Assembly (NCBI GenBank): GCA_017428525.1
Contig: JAFRQQ010000020.1
Coordinates: 185,535 to 249,534 of the forward strand
Direction: 5' to 3'
DNA from: Clostridia bacterium
GTDB lineage: Bacteria > Bacillota > Clostridia > Oscillospirales > Acutalibacteraceae
DNA: 64,000 nucleotides
Below the pieces are notes generated by a model. The model made no database searches. It saw only the letters and a program-made list of their open reading frames with translations, and was not told the DNA's origin. The translations under genes were made by a program, and so were the position numbers. This document shows positions 24,162 to 33,422 of this stretch, piece by piece. Each line of letters begins with the position of its first letter. The first letter of the stretch is position 1.

Positions 24162-26744
24162 TCACTCCGCGCCGTCCTGCGGCAGAGCGTCGCCGACGGT
24201 CTGCGTGCGCGTTTTCGCGCGCAGCTCGGCCAGAAAATCGCCGATGCGCGCGTGCACGGCGTCGACCTCCTGCTCGAATTCCTTCACCGGGCAGCGCAGC
24301 ACGCCGAAGCGCACGGCGGAGAGCTGGATCAGGCTGTCGGAGGAAACGACGCGCACGCGCTCGTTTTTGCCGATTTCGGACACGAGCTTTTCGATATAGA
24401 CGTCGCCGAGCTCGCGCTCCTTGGTGTAGACGACGTGGATATTGTGGAAATCGAAGCGCTCGCCGCGATTGCCGGGCACGCGATAGGCGTCAAAGACCAG
24501 CACGACCTGCTCCTTGGTGAAGGCGGCGTAGTTGCAGAGGATCTCCATCAGGCGTTCCCGCGCCGCGGCAAGGTCGGTCTGCGCGAGCTCCCTGAGATCG
24601 TCCCAGGCGAAAATGACGTTGTAGCCGTCCACGAGCACCCACTGCCTCCGCTCTGTTTCCGGCGGCGAATCTTCTGCTGACGCCGGCCGTTTCGGCGCGG
24701 CGGGGCGATACAGCTCATACCTGACCGGGCCGAATTCCCGCGCCATGATCGCCTCAAGCTCCTTGTCGTCGATGTGGAAATTGCGGCGGTTGACCTGCGG
24801 CGTATAGGGGATGTCCTTCTCCAGGCAGCTTTCCAGATGCATGTACTGCGGCACCTCGTTCCATTTGACGAGGAAGCCCGCCCCGTGCGCGCAGAAGACG
24901 GAATCCGGCGAATTCTCAAGGTCGCGCTCGGGCTGATAGCCGCATGCCGCGATCACCTTTTCGGCGTCCTTGCAAACGTCATAGCCCGCGACGGTGACGC
25001 TCAGCTGCCCGCGCCCGCCGGTATAGGCGGCCACCTCGGCGGCATAGCCGTTGAGCGCGGTCACGGGCGCGCGGCCGGTCAGCAGGGCAAAGCTCCCCTG
25101 CTCCGCCGGCGGGTCGACCTCGCCGCCGCGCAGACGCAGATCGCTGATCGCCCGCCCGAGCTGCTCATACGGCACCTCCAGACGGAAGGCGTAATACGGC
25201 TCGAGCAGGACGGACTTTGCCTGCATCAGCCCCTGCCGCACGGCGCGATAGGTCGCCTGCCGGAAATCGCCGCCCTCTGTGTGCTTGAGATGGGCGCGCC
25301 CGGCGACGAGCGTTATTTTCATGTCGGTGATCGGCGCGCCGGTCAGCACGCCGAGATGCTCCTTTTCCTGCAGATTCTGCAAAATCAGCCGCTGCCAGTT
25401 GCGGTCGAGATCATCCTCCCTGCAGCGCGCGTCAAAGACCACACCGGCCCCGCGCGGGAGCGGCTCGAGCAGCAGATGCACCTCCGCGTAATGGCGCAGC
25501 GGCTCGTAATGGCCGACGCCCTCCACGCGGTTTTCGATCGTTTCTTTATAAAGCACCCGTCCGTGATCGATCGTCACATCCAGATCAAAGCGTTCCCGCA
25601 GCAGGCTTTTGAGGATCTCCGTCTGCACCTCGCCCATGAGCTCCACGTGGATCTCCTGCAAAAAGGAATTCCAGCTCACGCGCAACTGCGGATCCTCCTC
25701 CTCCAGACTTTTCAGCTTCGGCAGCAGCGTCTTTTCGTCGCAGCCGGGCGGCGGCGTCACGCGATAGGTCATCACGGGCGTGAGCACGGCGCTGAATTCC
25801 GAGCGCTCATAGCCGAGCCCGCTGCCGTTTTCCGTCGCCGTCAGACCGGCGACCGCGCAGACGGTACCGGCCGGCACGGCCTCCGCCGTTTCGTATTTTG
25901 CGCCGCGGCAGACATAGATCCTGCTGATCTTCTCCTGCTGCTTGCCGACGGCGACCGTATCGCGCACGCGCAGCACGCCGCCGGTGATTTTCATATGCGT
26001 CAGGCGCTCGGTTTTCTCGTGGCTGATTTTGAAGACCTTCGCGCCGAAGACGTCGGGATAGGGTTTTTGCTCGGCATAGCGGGCCAGCGCCTGCAGGAAG
26101 GCGTCCACGCCGTCCAGCCGCAGACCGGAGCCGAAAAAGACCGGAAACATCCGCCGCGTGCGCAGCAGACGCCGGATCTCATCGTCGCCGACCGCGCCGG
26201 TTTCCAGAAACGCCTCGAGCGCTGTTTCCGAGCAGGTGGCCAGCGCCTCGTCCCGCGCGGCGTCATCGTCGCTGAAGTTGACACAGTCCGGCGAAAGCGC
26301 TTCGCACAGCTCCTGCAGGATTTCCGTCTGCGTACGGCGGGCATAGTCCATCTTCGTGACAAAAATCAGCGTCGGGATCTGATAGAGCGCAAGCAGCCGC
26401 CAGAGCGTGCGCGTATGCGCCTGCACGCCGTCGATGCCGCTGATGACCATGATCGCATAGTCCAGCACCTGCAGCGTGCGCTCGGTCTCCGCCGAAAAAT
26501 CCACATGGCCGGGCGTATCCAGAAGCGATACCTGCAGATCGCCGACCGTGAACGCCGCTTCGCCCGTGAAGATCGTGATGCCCCGCGCGCGTTCGAGCGC
26601 ATGGGTATCCAGCGCGGTATCGCCGTGATCGACCCGGCCGAGGGCGCGGCGCGCGCCGGTGCGGTAAAGCATCGCCTCGGCGAGCGTGGTTTTGCCGGCA
26701 TCCACATGCGCGAGGATGCCGATCACCGTGCGTCGCTCCGTCAT
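24162..26744 (-). CDS. Ribosomal-protection-type GTPase fused to a Rae1/YacP-like NYN domain
   Basis: The 860-residue protein joins an EF-G/TetM-like translational GTPase to an NYN nuclease domain. GTPase motifs: AHVDAGKTT at 12-20, RGIT at 54-57, DTPGHVDF at 76-83 and TKMD. EF-G-like domains II-V follow to about residue 670, then a Ser/Glu-rich linker and from residue 702 VLVDGYNVIFAW...LVFDAYRV...GDVYIEKL...VSSDSLIQL, closely matching YacP/Rae1, the B. subtilis endoribonuclease that cuts mRNA in the ribosomal A site. ATG 26744 has GAGGAG upstream and is 1 base past the preceding stop. Tetracycline resistance is possible but not implied; a translation rescue or mRNA quality control role is inference. 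Confidence 0.87.
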   Translation of the reverse strand: MTERRTVIGILAHVDAGKTTLAEAMLYRTGARRALGRVDHGDTALDTHALERARGITIFTGEAAFTVGDLQVSLLDTPGHVDFSAETERTLQVLDYAIMVISGIDGVQAHTRTLWRLLALYQIPTLIFVTKMDYARRTQTEILQELCEALSPDCVNFSDDDAARDEALATCSETALEAFLETGAVGDDEIRRLLRTRRMFPVFFGSGLRLDGVDAFLQALARYAEQKPYPDVFGAKVFKISHEKTERLTHMKITGGVLRVRDTVAVGKQQEKISRIYVCRGAKYETAEAVPAGTVCAVAGLTATENGSGLGYERSEFSAVLTPVMTYRVTPPPGCDEKTLLPKLKSLEEEDPQLRVSWNSFLQEIHVELMGEVQTEILKSLLRERFDLDVTIDHGRVLYKETIENRVEGVGHYEPLRHYAEVHLLLEPLPRGAGVVFDARCREDDLDRNWQRLILQNLQEKEHLGVLTGAPITDMKITLVAGRAHLKHTEGGDFRQATYRAVRQGLMQAKSVLLEPYYAFRLEVPYEQLGRAISDLRLRGGEVDPPAEQGSFALLTGRAPVTALNGYAAEVAAYTGGRGQLSVTVAGYDVCKDAEKVIAACGYQPERDLENSPDSVFCAHGAGFLVKWNEVPQYMHLESCLEKDIPYTPQVNRRNFHIDDKELEAIMAREFGPVRYELYRPAAPKRPASAEDSPPETERRQWVLVDGYNVIFAWDDLRELAQTDLAAARERLMEILCNYAAFTKEQVVLVFDAYRVPGNRGERFDFHNIHVVYTKERELGDVYIEKLVSEIGKNERVRVVSSDSLIQLSAVRFGVLRCPVKEFEQEVDAVHARIGDFLAELRAKTRTQTVGDALPQDGAE

Positions 26745-26745
26745 C

Positions 26746-28107
26746 TCACTGCTCCTCTGCCGCGGGCGGCGCGTCCTCCGTCGGGCGGTAGCGGATGGAG
26801 TCGAAGAATTCGTTGTAGCGCTCCGCCCATTTTGCCGCATCCTCGGGCGTATATTTATTCGGGAACGACGGCTCAAGCACGGCGAAGCGGCCGAGCCAGA
26901 CGATCAGATTGCGCAGCTTCGCGCGGAACGCGGGGAATTCGCCGAGCATGCGCAGTTTATCGTTTGCGAGCGTGAGGAGCTTCGTCATTTTGATGCCGGA
27001 AAAGGCGGCGAGCTCTTCCGAAGTCAGCAGGCCGCGCTGAAACAGGTCGCTGACCTCCTGCGCCTTGATATAGGGCAGCAGATTCTTCATCACCGCCACG
27101 CGGCAGGCGTCAAAGCCCACCTCGCGGAAGAAGCGGCGCTCATATTCCCAGAGCGTTTCCGTCGTATAAAAGCCGCTCGCGTCCGCCAGCACGGATTCGG
27201 CCAGAATCGTGCCCGCGATCAGGGAATAGGCGATGCCGGAGCCCTTGAGCGCATACGTCATGAACGCGGAATCGCCCACGGCCGCGTAGCCGTCCGCAAC
27301 GAGCACTGCCAGAGGCTGCCGCACGGGAATATCCGCCGTGCGCCCGCCGCGCACCTGCTGCATCGTCAGATGCGGATTGCGCACGCGGAATTCGTGCATC
27401 ACATGCAGCAGATCGGAGGCGTCCACCTCGCTGAAGCGGGCGACCAGAATATCCACATTCTCCTCACCCGTGACGACCCACGACAGGCCGACCGTGCCGT
27501 CGTCGGTCAGATAGACGTTATAGGGCGTCGCCGGCTGCCGGGTCTGCGTGTCGCGCCTGAAATACGCGCGATAGGCATGCAGCACCGCCCACGGACCGGG
27601 GTCGCGCTCGATCAGCATAAAATCTGGCAATTGCGAACGCAGCGGGGAATGCACGCCGCACGCGTCGATCACCAGATCGCCGACGATCTGCGCACCCTGC
27701 GCGGTCACAAAGCCGGCCACGCGGTTGCCCAGCACGAGCGGCGCGGTGATTTCGCAGCCGAAGACAAACTCCACGCCGGCCCCCTCCGCGAGCGCGACCA
27801 GATGCGCAATCAGCGCGCGGCGATCCACGGTCAGCGTCCTGGACGGCTCCACCTTCGGCATGGTCAGTGCAGGCGCGTCCGCGTCAAGCGGAATGAAGGT
27901 CAGGCGGTTGTTCTCCGCCCAATACTGCGCGGGAATCTCAATGCCCGCATATTGCATCGCCGCAGCGTCAAAGGAATCCTGCTCTTCATGGCCGAGCGCA
28001 GCGCGCGCCGCTTTTTCATAGACCGTGACCGTGTGCCCGGCGGCCGCCAGCTTCCACGCGGCGACGACGCCGCCGTGCCCGCAGCCGGCAATGAGAATCC
28101 TTGCCAT
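26746..28107 (-). CDS. FAD-dependent oxidoreductase (geranylgeranyl reductase/FixC-like)
   Basis: The 453-residue protein starts with the FAD-binding Rossmann motif GCGHGGVVAAWKLAAAGHTVTVYEKA (shown split: GCGHGG and VTVYEKA) and has the second FAD motif VADGYAAVGDSAF near residue 270, as in the FixC/geranylgeranyl-reductase/halogenase-like group. Substrate unknown. ATG 28107 has AAAGGAG 8 bases upstream, better than the upstream in-frame ATG. It lies in an operon with the GTPase-NYN gene, starting from the promoter at 28145-28173; the functional link is not clear. Confidence 0.8.
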   Translation of the reverse strand: MARILIAGCGHGGVVAAWKLAAAGHTVTVYEKAARAALGHEEQDSFDAAAMQYAGIEIPAQYWAENNRLTFIPLDADAPALTMPKVEPSRTLTVDRRALIAHLVALAEGAGVEFVFGCEITAPLVLGNRVAGFVTAQGAQIVGDLVIDACGVHSPLRSQLPDFMLIERDPGPWAVLHAYRAYFRRDTQTRQPATPYNVYLTDDGTVGLSWVVTGEENVDILVARFSEVDASDLLHVMHEFRVRNPHLTMQQVRGGRTADIPVRQPLAVLVADGYAAVGDSAFMTYALKGSGIAYSLIAGTILAESVLADASGFYTTETLWEYERRFFREVGFDACRVAVMKNLLPYIKAQEVSDLFQRGLLTSEELAAFSGIKMTKLLTLANDKLRMLGEFPAFRAKLRNLIVWLGRFAVLEPSFPNKYTPEDAAKWAERYNEFFDSIRYRPTEDAPPAAEEQ

Positions 28108-28144
28108 CGGATCTTCTCCTTTCACGTTGAATACATATCAAGTT

Positions 28145-28173
28145 ATTATACCACAGAATCCGCGCACGGGCAA
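28145..28173 (-). promoter_or_regulatory. Promoter of the oxidoreductase/GTPase-NYN operon
   Basis: On the minus strand TTGCCC (28168-28173) and TATAAT (28145-28150) are spaced by 17 bases. Confidence 0.7.
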
Positions 28174-28187
28174 GCGCTTTCGGCAAA

Positions 28188-28221
28188 GAAAAAAGCCCGC
28201 AGGCACACGGTCTGCAGGCTT
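28188..28221 (-). terminator. Terminator of the GH3-xylB-isomerase operon
   Basis: A 10-base stem (AAGCCTGCAG/CTGCGGGCTT, one G-U pair) is followed on the minus strand by TTTTC, 20 bases after the isomerase stop. Confidence 0.88.
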
Positions 28222-28241
28222 TGGCTTTATTATAATGCAGT

Positions 28242-29720
28242 TCAGGCAAACGGATTCTCCGTTTTATAGGGCAGGCCCTTCGGCTGATTATAAGCGATGT
28301 TCTGCACGCCCAGGAAGCGGAAGACCTCATACAGCGCCTTGCCGTAATGGCCGAAGGCCACGGCGCCGTGATGCGGGAAATGCTGCGCAATGAGCACATG
28401 GCGATAGAAGCGGCCCATTTCGGGGATCGCAAACACGCCGATGCCGCCGAAGGAGCCGGTCGCAACGTCGAGCACCTCGCCCTGCGCAATGTAGCTGCGC
28501 AGCACGCCCTCGCTGTCGCACTGCAGACGGTAGAACGTGATGTCGCCCGCGGCGATATCGCCCTCCAGCGTGCCGCGCGTGAAATCGGGATCGCTCCCTT
28601 CCGGCTCGAGCAGGCGGTGCTGAATGAGCTGATACTTCACGGCGCGGTCCGCGCACATCTTGCAGCTCGGCGTATTGCCGCAGTGGAAGCCCATGAAGGT
28701 GTCGGTCAGGGCGTAAGCGGTTTTGCCCTTGATCTCCTTCTCATACAGGGACGCGGGCACGGAATTGTTGATATCAAGGAGCGTGACCGCATCCGCGGAG
28801 ACGCAGGCGCCGATGTATTCGCTCAGCGCGCCGTAGATATCGACCTCGCAGGCCACGGGAATGCCGCGCGCGGCCAGACGGGAATTGACATAGCAGGGCT
28901 CAAAGCCGAACTGCTCCGGGAAGGCCGGCCAGCATTTATCCGCGAATACGACATAGTCGCGCGCGCCCTTGTGCTGCTCTGCCCAGTCGAGGAGCGTGAG
29001 CTCAAACTGCGCCATGCGCGGCAGCATCTCGGGGTAGTTGTTGCCGCTCTGCCCGAGCTCCTGCGCCATATCTTCGCAGACGGCGGGAATGCGCGGGTCG
29101 TTCGCGTGGGCTTTGTAGGCCACGAGCAGATCCAGCTCGCTGTTTTCCTCGATCTCCACGCCGATTTCATACAGCCCCTTAATGGGCGCGTTGCAGGCGA
29201 AGAAATCCTGCGGACGCGGGCCGAAGGTGATCACTTTCAGATGCCGCACGCCGATCACCGCGCGCGCGATCGGCACGAAGTCGGCGATCATCGCGGCGAT
29301 GTCCTGCGCCGTGCCGACGGGATAGGCCGGCAGATAGGCCTGCAGGTGACGCATCGCAAGGTTGTAGGAGCAGTTGAGCATGCCGCAGTAGGCGTCGCCG
29401 CGGCCGTTGATCAGGTCGCCGTCGCCTTCCGCCGCCGCGACAAACATACAAGGGCCGTCGAATTTCTCGGCGATCAGCGTTTCCGGCGTTTCGGGGCCAA
29501 AGTTGCCGAGAAAGACCACCAGCGCGTTGCAGCCGGCCGCCTGCACGTCGGCAAGCGCCTTGCCCACATCCGCCTCGTTTTCGACTGTGACGGGGCATTC
29601 ATACAGTTCGCCCGCATACGCGCCGACGATCGCCTGCCGGCGGGAAATGGAGAGCGCGATCGGGAAGCAGTCGCGGCTGACGGCAACGATGCCGAGCTTG
29701 ACGTCGGGAATATTCTTCAT
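28242..29720 (-). CDS. L-fucose/L-arabinose isomerase-family protein
   Basis: The 492-residue protein resembles the FucI/AraA-like sugar isomerase superfamily (for example VVFLGNFGPETPETL, HGARDY-type core, GFHCGNTPSCKMC, HFPHHGAVAFGHYG). It should interconvert an aldose and ketose. ATG 29720 follows AAGGAGGA and begins 1 base after the xylulokinase stop. The partner kinase is XylB-like, so a natural role would be to supply D-xylulose or an analogous ketose; a classical xylose isomerase is absent here. The true sugar is uncertain. Confidence 0.83.
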   Translation of the reverse strand: MKNIPDVKLGIVAVSRDCFPIALSISRRQAIVGAYAGELYECPVTVENEADVGKALADVQAAGCNALVVFLGNFGPETPETLIAEKFDGPCMFVAAAEGDGDLINGRGDAYCGMLNCSYNLAMRHLQAYLPAYPVGTAQDIAAMIADFVPIARAVIGVRHLKVITFGPRPQDFFACNAPIKGLYEIGVEIEENSELDLLVAYKAHANDPRIPAVCEDMAQELGQSGNNYPEMLPRMAQFELTLLDWAEQHKGARDYVVFADKCWPAFPEQFGFEPCYVNSRLAARGIPVACEVDIYGALSEYIGACVSADAVTLLDINNSVPASLYEKEIKGKTAYALTDTFMGFHCGNTPSCKMCADRAVKYQLIQHRLLEPEGSDPDFTRGTLEGDIAAGDITFYRLQCDSEGVLRSYIAQGEVLDVATGSFGGIGVFAIPEMGRFYRHVLIAQHFPHHGAVAFGHYGKALYEVFRFLGVQNIAYNQPKGLPYKTENPFA

Positions 29721-29721
29721 A

Positions 29722-31149
29722 TTAAAAATCCTCCTTAAAGAAATCCTTCAGCGCGGGATACAGCGTCCGGAATTTCCTGTATTTCTTTTCATAGACGGCG
29801 GCCAGCGCCGGGTCGGGTTCAATGACGGCCTCCACCGCGGGCGTGATTGCAAAGGGACGCCCGTCCGCCTGCGCGGCGAGCACCGCGCCGCCGAGGGCCG
29901 GACCTTCGTTGCGGATCACCTGCAGCCGGGCGTTGAGCACCGCCGCGAGCACCTGCATCCAGACCGGATTCTTTGTGCCGCCGCCGCAGACGGTCGCCGC
30001 GCGGATCGGCGTCGGACATAACTCAACGCAGTCGCGGATGGCAAAGGACACGCCCTCGAGCACGGCCAGCGCGAGCGCCTCGCGCGTGTGGGCATGCGTG
30101 AGCCCCACAAAGGCGCCGCGCACATCCGCATCGTTGTGCGGGCAGCGCTCGCCCGAAAGATAGGGCAGAAAATACAGCTGCCTTGCCGCGTCCTGCGGCG
30201 AAAGCGCAGGCGTGAGCGCGGCGTAATCCTTGCTCTGCAGCACCGTTTCCACCAGCCACTGATTGCAGCTCGCGGCGGAGAGGATGCAGCCCATCAGATG
30301 CCATTTGCCGTTGGCGTGGCAGAAGGAATGCAGCGCCGGATTGGCGGTCCTGACATAGGACGCGGTCGGCAGGAAGACCGTGCCGCTCGTGCCCAGCGAA
30401 ATATTGCACTGCCCGTCGCGCACCGTGGCGGTGCCGATGGCGGCGGCCGCGTTGTCCCCCGCCCCGGCGCAGACGACGGCGTCCATACCGAACAAGGCCG
30501 TGCGGCCGATCGGCGCGCCGCTTTCAAACACGGCGGGCAGCATCGTTTCGTCTATGCCGAGCAGGTCGAGCATCTCCGGCGACCAGCGGCGGTTTTCGAC
30601 GTCGAAATAGAGCGTGCCGGACGCGTCGCTTACGTCCGTGGCGAATACGCCGGTGAGCAGGTAATTGATATAATCCTTGGGCAGGCAGATCTTTCTGCAC
30701 TGCGCGAACAGCGCGGGCTCGTGCGCGCGCACCCAGAGCACCTTCGGCGCCGTGAAGCCCGCGAAGGCGATGTTGCCCGTGCGCGCCTGCAGCGTTTCTT
30801 TGCCGATTTCCTCATTGAGGAAGTCCGTTTCCCTGCCGGTGCGCGTATCGTTCCAGAGGATCGCCGGACGCAGCACGCGGTCGGCTTCATCCAGCATGAC
30901 CAGCCCGTGCATCTGCCCGCCGACGCCCACACCCCGCACGCAGGCGGGGTCGATCTGCGCAAGCAGCCGCTGCAGTCCGCGCTGCACGGCCGCCCACCAG
31001 TCCGCGGGATTCTGCTCGCTCCAGCCCGGCTGCGGGAAGGAGAGCGGATAAGATTCCGTTGCCTCGCCGATCATGCGGCCCGCGTCATCGGTCAGCAGGA
31101 GCTTGACCGACGAGGTACCGAGATCGACGCCGATATAATATGCGTTCAT
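29722..31149 (-). CDS. xylB: Xylulokinase (FGGY carbohydrate kinase)
   Basis: The 475-residue FGGY kinase phosphorylates D-xylulose or a similar ketose with ATP. It starts YYIGVDLGTSSVKLLL, has GVGVGGQMHGLVMLD, RPAILWNDTRT, FAGFTAPKVLWVRAHEP and LPKDYINYLLTG, which follow XylB closely, and the C-terminal ATP site TVCGGGTKNPVWMQVLAAV. The ATG overlaps the GH3 stop (ATGA) and has GAGGTG upstream. Together with the isomerase and GH3 it suggests intracellular use of xylose-containing oligosaccharides. Confidence 0.92.
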   Translation of the reverse strand: MNAYYIGVDLGTSSVKLLLTDDAGRMIGEATESYPLSFPQPGWSEQNPADWWAAVQRGLQRLLAQIDPACVRGVGVGGQMHGLVMLDEADRVLRPAILWNDTRTGRETDFLNEEIGKETLQARTGNIAFAGFTAPKVLWVRAHEPALFAQCRKICLPKDYINYLLTGVFATDVSDASGTLYFDVENRRWSPEMLDLLGIDETMLPAVFESGAPIGRTALFGMDAVVCAGAGDNAAAAIGTATVRDGQCNISLGTSGTVFLPTASYVRTANPALHSFCHANGKWHLMGCILSAASCNQWLVETVLQSKDYAALTPALSPQDAARQLYFLPYLSGERCPHNDADVRGAFVGLTHAHTREALALAVLEGVSFAIRDCVELCPTPIRAATVCGGGTKNPVWMQVLAAVLNARLQVIRNEGPALGGAVLAAQADGRPFAITPAVEAVIEPDPALAAVYEKKYRKFRTLYPALKDFFKEDF

Positions 31150-33206
31150 AGCTTCACCTCATGCTGCATGGCGTCCGCCGCGTCCTGACCGACAAAAAAT
31201 GTATATTCTTCCGCAAGATACCAGTCACGGGTCGCCGGATCGTAGAATTTCAGATCGTCCTTTTGCACGGGCACCGTGACCGCGACCGCTTCGCCCGCCG
31301 GCACAAGGACCTTCTGAAAGCCCTTGAGGAGCTTGACGGGATGATTGCCCGCAGCGCCCGCATAGACCTGCACGACGGTCTTGCCGTCCCGGTCGCCGGT
31401 ATTTTTCACGGTCAGGGAGATGCGGATTTCGTCGCCCGCGTCCTGCGCCTTGGGCGCTTCGTAGGCAAAGGTCGTGTAGGACAGGCCGAAGCCGAAGGGA
31501 TAAGCGGCCTGCTTCTGCGCTTTGTCGAGCAGCGTATAGCCGTGATAATAGCCGTAATCGATCGTGCGCGTCGGATCGCCCGGGAAGAGGAACGGCGGAT
31601 AGTCGTCCTCTGATTTCGCCATCGTGAACGGCAGGTGACCGCAGGGATTCTGCGCGCCGGTCAGCAGCGCCGCGAGCGCATGGCCGCCCTCCATGCCGCC
31701 GTAGAAGGAATGCAGGATCGCGGCGGGCTCGTTTTTCCATTCCTCGATCACATACGCGCTGCCGCCGATGATATTGACAATGACGTTCTTAAACGCGCAG
31801 CAGGCGCTGTGGATCAGCGCGGTTTCCTCCGGCGGGATGCGCAGCGAATAGCGGTCGCCGCCCATCGCCTTCTGCGTCGTCGCGTCGCTCTTGGAGAAAT
31901 TGGCGAGGTTTTCGCCCTCCTGCTTATAATCGCTGCCCACGCAGAGGATCACCGCGTCGCAGGCCGCGATCGCCGCCTTCTGCGCCGTGAAATCCGTGCC
32001 CTCGCAGAGCACCACACGCCCGCGGCCGAAGGCGTCGCAAAGTCCCTGATAGGGCGTGACCGTGTAGGGTGCGGACACCGCGCTCGAGCCGTGGTCGCCG
32101 ACGTTGATCTTATTTGCATACCGCCCGATCACCGCCACCTTTTCAGCGCCGGTCAGCGGCAGCAGTCCGTCGTTTTTCAGCAGCACCGTGCCCTCCGCGG
32201 CCGCGCGCAGGGCCAGAGCAGTGTGCTTTTTGCAGGCCACGACCGATTTCGGCGGACGCCGCAGCCGAGGCGTGACCTTGATCAGACCGCGCAGAATGCT
32301 TTCGACCGACGCGTCGATCTCGTCCATGGTGATTTTGCCGGTTTTCAGCGCGAGCGGCAGAGCGTAATAGCGCATGCGCTCGGGCATTTCGATATCCATG
32401 CCGGCTTTGAGCGCCTTGGACGCATGCCGCACGCCCATGAGGAAATCCGAAATTGTGAAGCCCTGAAAGCCCCACTGATCACGCAGCACGTCCTTGAGCA
32501 GATATTTGCTCTCGCAGCAATGATCGCCGCGGAAGAGATTGTAAGCGCCCATGATCGACATCGCGCCGGCTTCCACACAGGCCTTGAACTGCGGGAAATA
32601 AACCTCCTGCGCGGTGACCTCGTCGGCCTCCACGTTGACGTCAAAGCGGATATTCTCGATGCTGTTGAAGGCGAAATGCTTCGGGCAGGCGATCACGCCC
32701 TTCTCCTGCACGGCCTTCGTCAGCGCCGCGCCCATGCGGGAGAGCAGATACGGGTCCTCGCCGTAGGTCTCCTGCGCGCGGCCCCAGCGGGGATTGCGCA
32801 AGAGATTAATGCAGATGCCCGCAAAGTAATTGCCGCCCTGCGCCGCGACTTCATCCGCGATGGCGCTGCCGATTTCATATTCGAGCGCGTCGTCAAACGA
32901 CGCGCCGCGCGCCATGGAAACCGGAAAACAGGTGCTGTTGCCCATCACGACGCCGCGCGGGCCGTCGGAAAACGCGACCTGCGGGATGCCCAGGCGCTTC
33001 ACGCCGCCCGCAATGCAGGGGCGGCAGTTGTATTTCTGTCCTTTTGTGATCAGGTCATAGCCGTTGCGCAGGAAGAATGCCTGCCCGGCCAGCATATGCA
33101 GCTTTTCCGCGGTTTTCATCTCCGCGCGCAGCGCAGCCGCCGCTTCCCGCAGCGACGCATCCGTCGGCGCGGCCTGATACTGCCGCACAGCCTGCTCAAA
33201 ATCCAT
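31146..33206 (-). CDS. Glycoside hydrolase family 3 enzyme
   Basis: The 686-residue protein lacks a signal peptide, so acts in the cytoplasm. The GH3 N-terminal TIM barrel carries the nucleophile in FTISDFLMGV, preceded by CPKHFAFNS and NPRWGRAQETYGEDP; the C-terminal alpha/beta sandwich and a fibronectin-III-like end (FGLSYTTFAY ... VPVQKDDLKFYD) complete the usual beta-glucosidase/xylosidase plan. It is first in the GH3-xylB-isomerase operon, so xyloside or related oligosaccharide hydrolysis is the best guess. A promoter lies at 33242-33270. Confidence 0.92.
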   Translation of the reverse strand: MDFEQAVRQYQAAPTDASLREAAAALRAEMKTAEKLHMLAGQAFFLRNGYDLITKGQKYNCRPCIAGGVKRLGIPQVAFSDGPRGVVMGNSTCFPVSMARGASFDDALEYEIGSAIADEVAAQGGNYFAGICINLLRNPRWGRAQETYGEDPYLLSRMGAALTKAVQEKGVIACPKHFAFNSIENIRFDVNVEADEVTAQEVYFPQFKACVEAGAMSIMGAYNLFRGDHCCESKYLLKDVLRDQWGFQGFTISDFLMGVRHASKALKAGMDIEMPERMRYYALPLALKTGKITMDEIDASVESILRGLIKVTPRLRRPPKSVVACKKHTALALRAAAEGTVLLKNDGLLPLTGAEKVAVIGRYANKINVGDHGSSAVSAPYTVTPYQGLCDAFGRGRVVLCEGTDFTAQKAAIAACDAVILCVGSDYKQEGENLANFSKSDATTQKAMGGDRYSLRIPPEETALIHSACCAFKNVIVNIIGGSAYVIEEWKNEPAAILHSFYGGMEGGHALAALLTGAQNPCGHLPFTMAKSEDDYPPFLFPGDPTRTIDYGYYHGYTLLDKAQKQAAYPFGFGLSYTTFAYEAPKAQDAGDEIRISLTVKNTGDRDGKTVVQVYAGAAGNHPVKLLKGFQKVLVPAGEAVAVTVPVQKDDLKFYDPATRDWYLAEEYTFFVGQDAADAMQHEVKL

Positions 33207-33241
33207 AGGCTCTCTTTTCCCCCTCGCATCGGATTTGTTTT

Positions 33242-33270
33242 ATTATACCTGATTCGGCGGCGGTTTGCAA
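33242..33270 (-). promoter_or_regulatory. Promoter of the GH3-xylB-isomerase operon
   Basis: On the minus strand TTGCAA (33265-33270) and TATAAT (33242-33247) are spaced by 17 bases. Confidence 0.72.
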
Positions 33271-33322
33271 TCTTTTCTTTGACATTTGTTGCAGAAAGCG
33301 CGCGCAAATAAAAAAGAATCTA

Positions 33323-33351
33323 TTGCTTTTGTCTTTTCGTTTTAGTATAAT
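33323..33351 (+). promoter_or_regulatory. Promoter of the LRR protein/transporter operon
   Basis: TTGCTT (33323-33328) and TATAAT (33346-33351) are spaced by 17 bases, divergent from the GH3 promoter. Confidence 0.7.
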
Positions 33352-33422
33352 GATTTTATCAATCCGCACGCGCGCTTTTCCCTGTGTCGGGGCGGGGCGC
33401 GGACCGGAAAAGGAGGAAACGT

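Noticed and set aside
24162..26744. Plain tetracycline resistance gene (tetM-type)
   Set aside because: The C-terminal NYN fusion and chromosomal operon context argue against a simple mobile resistance gene; resistance cannot be excluded.
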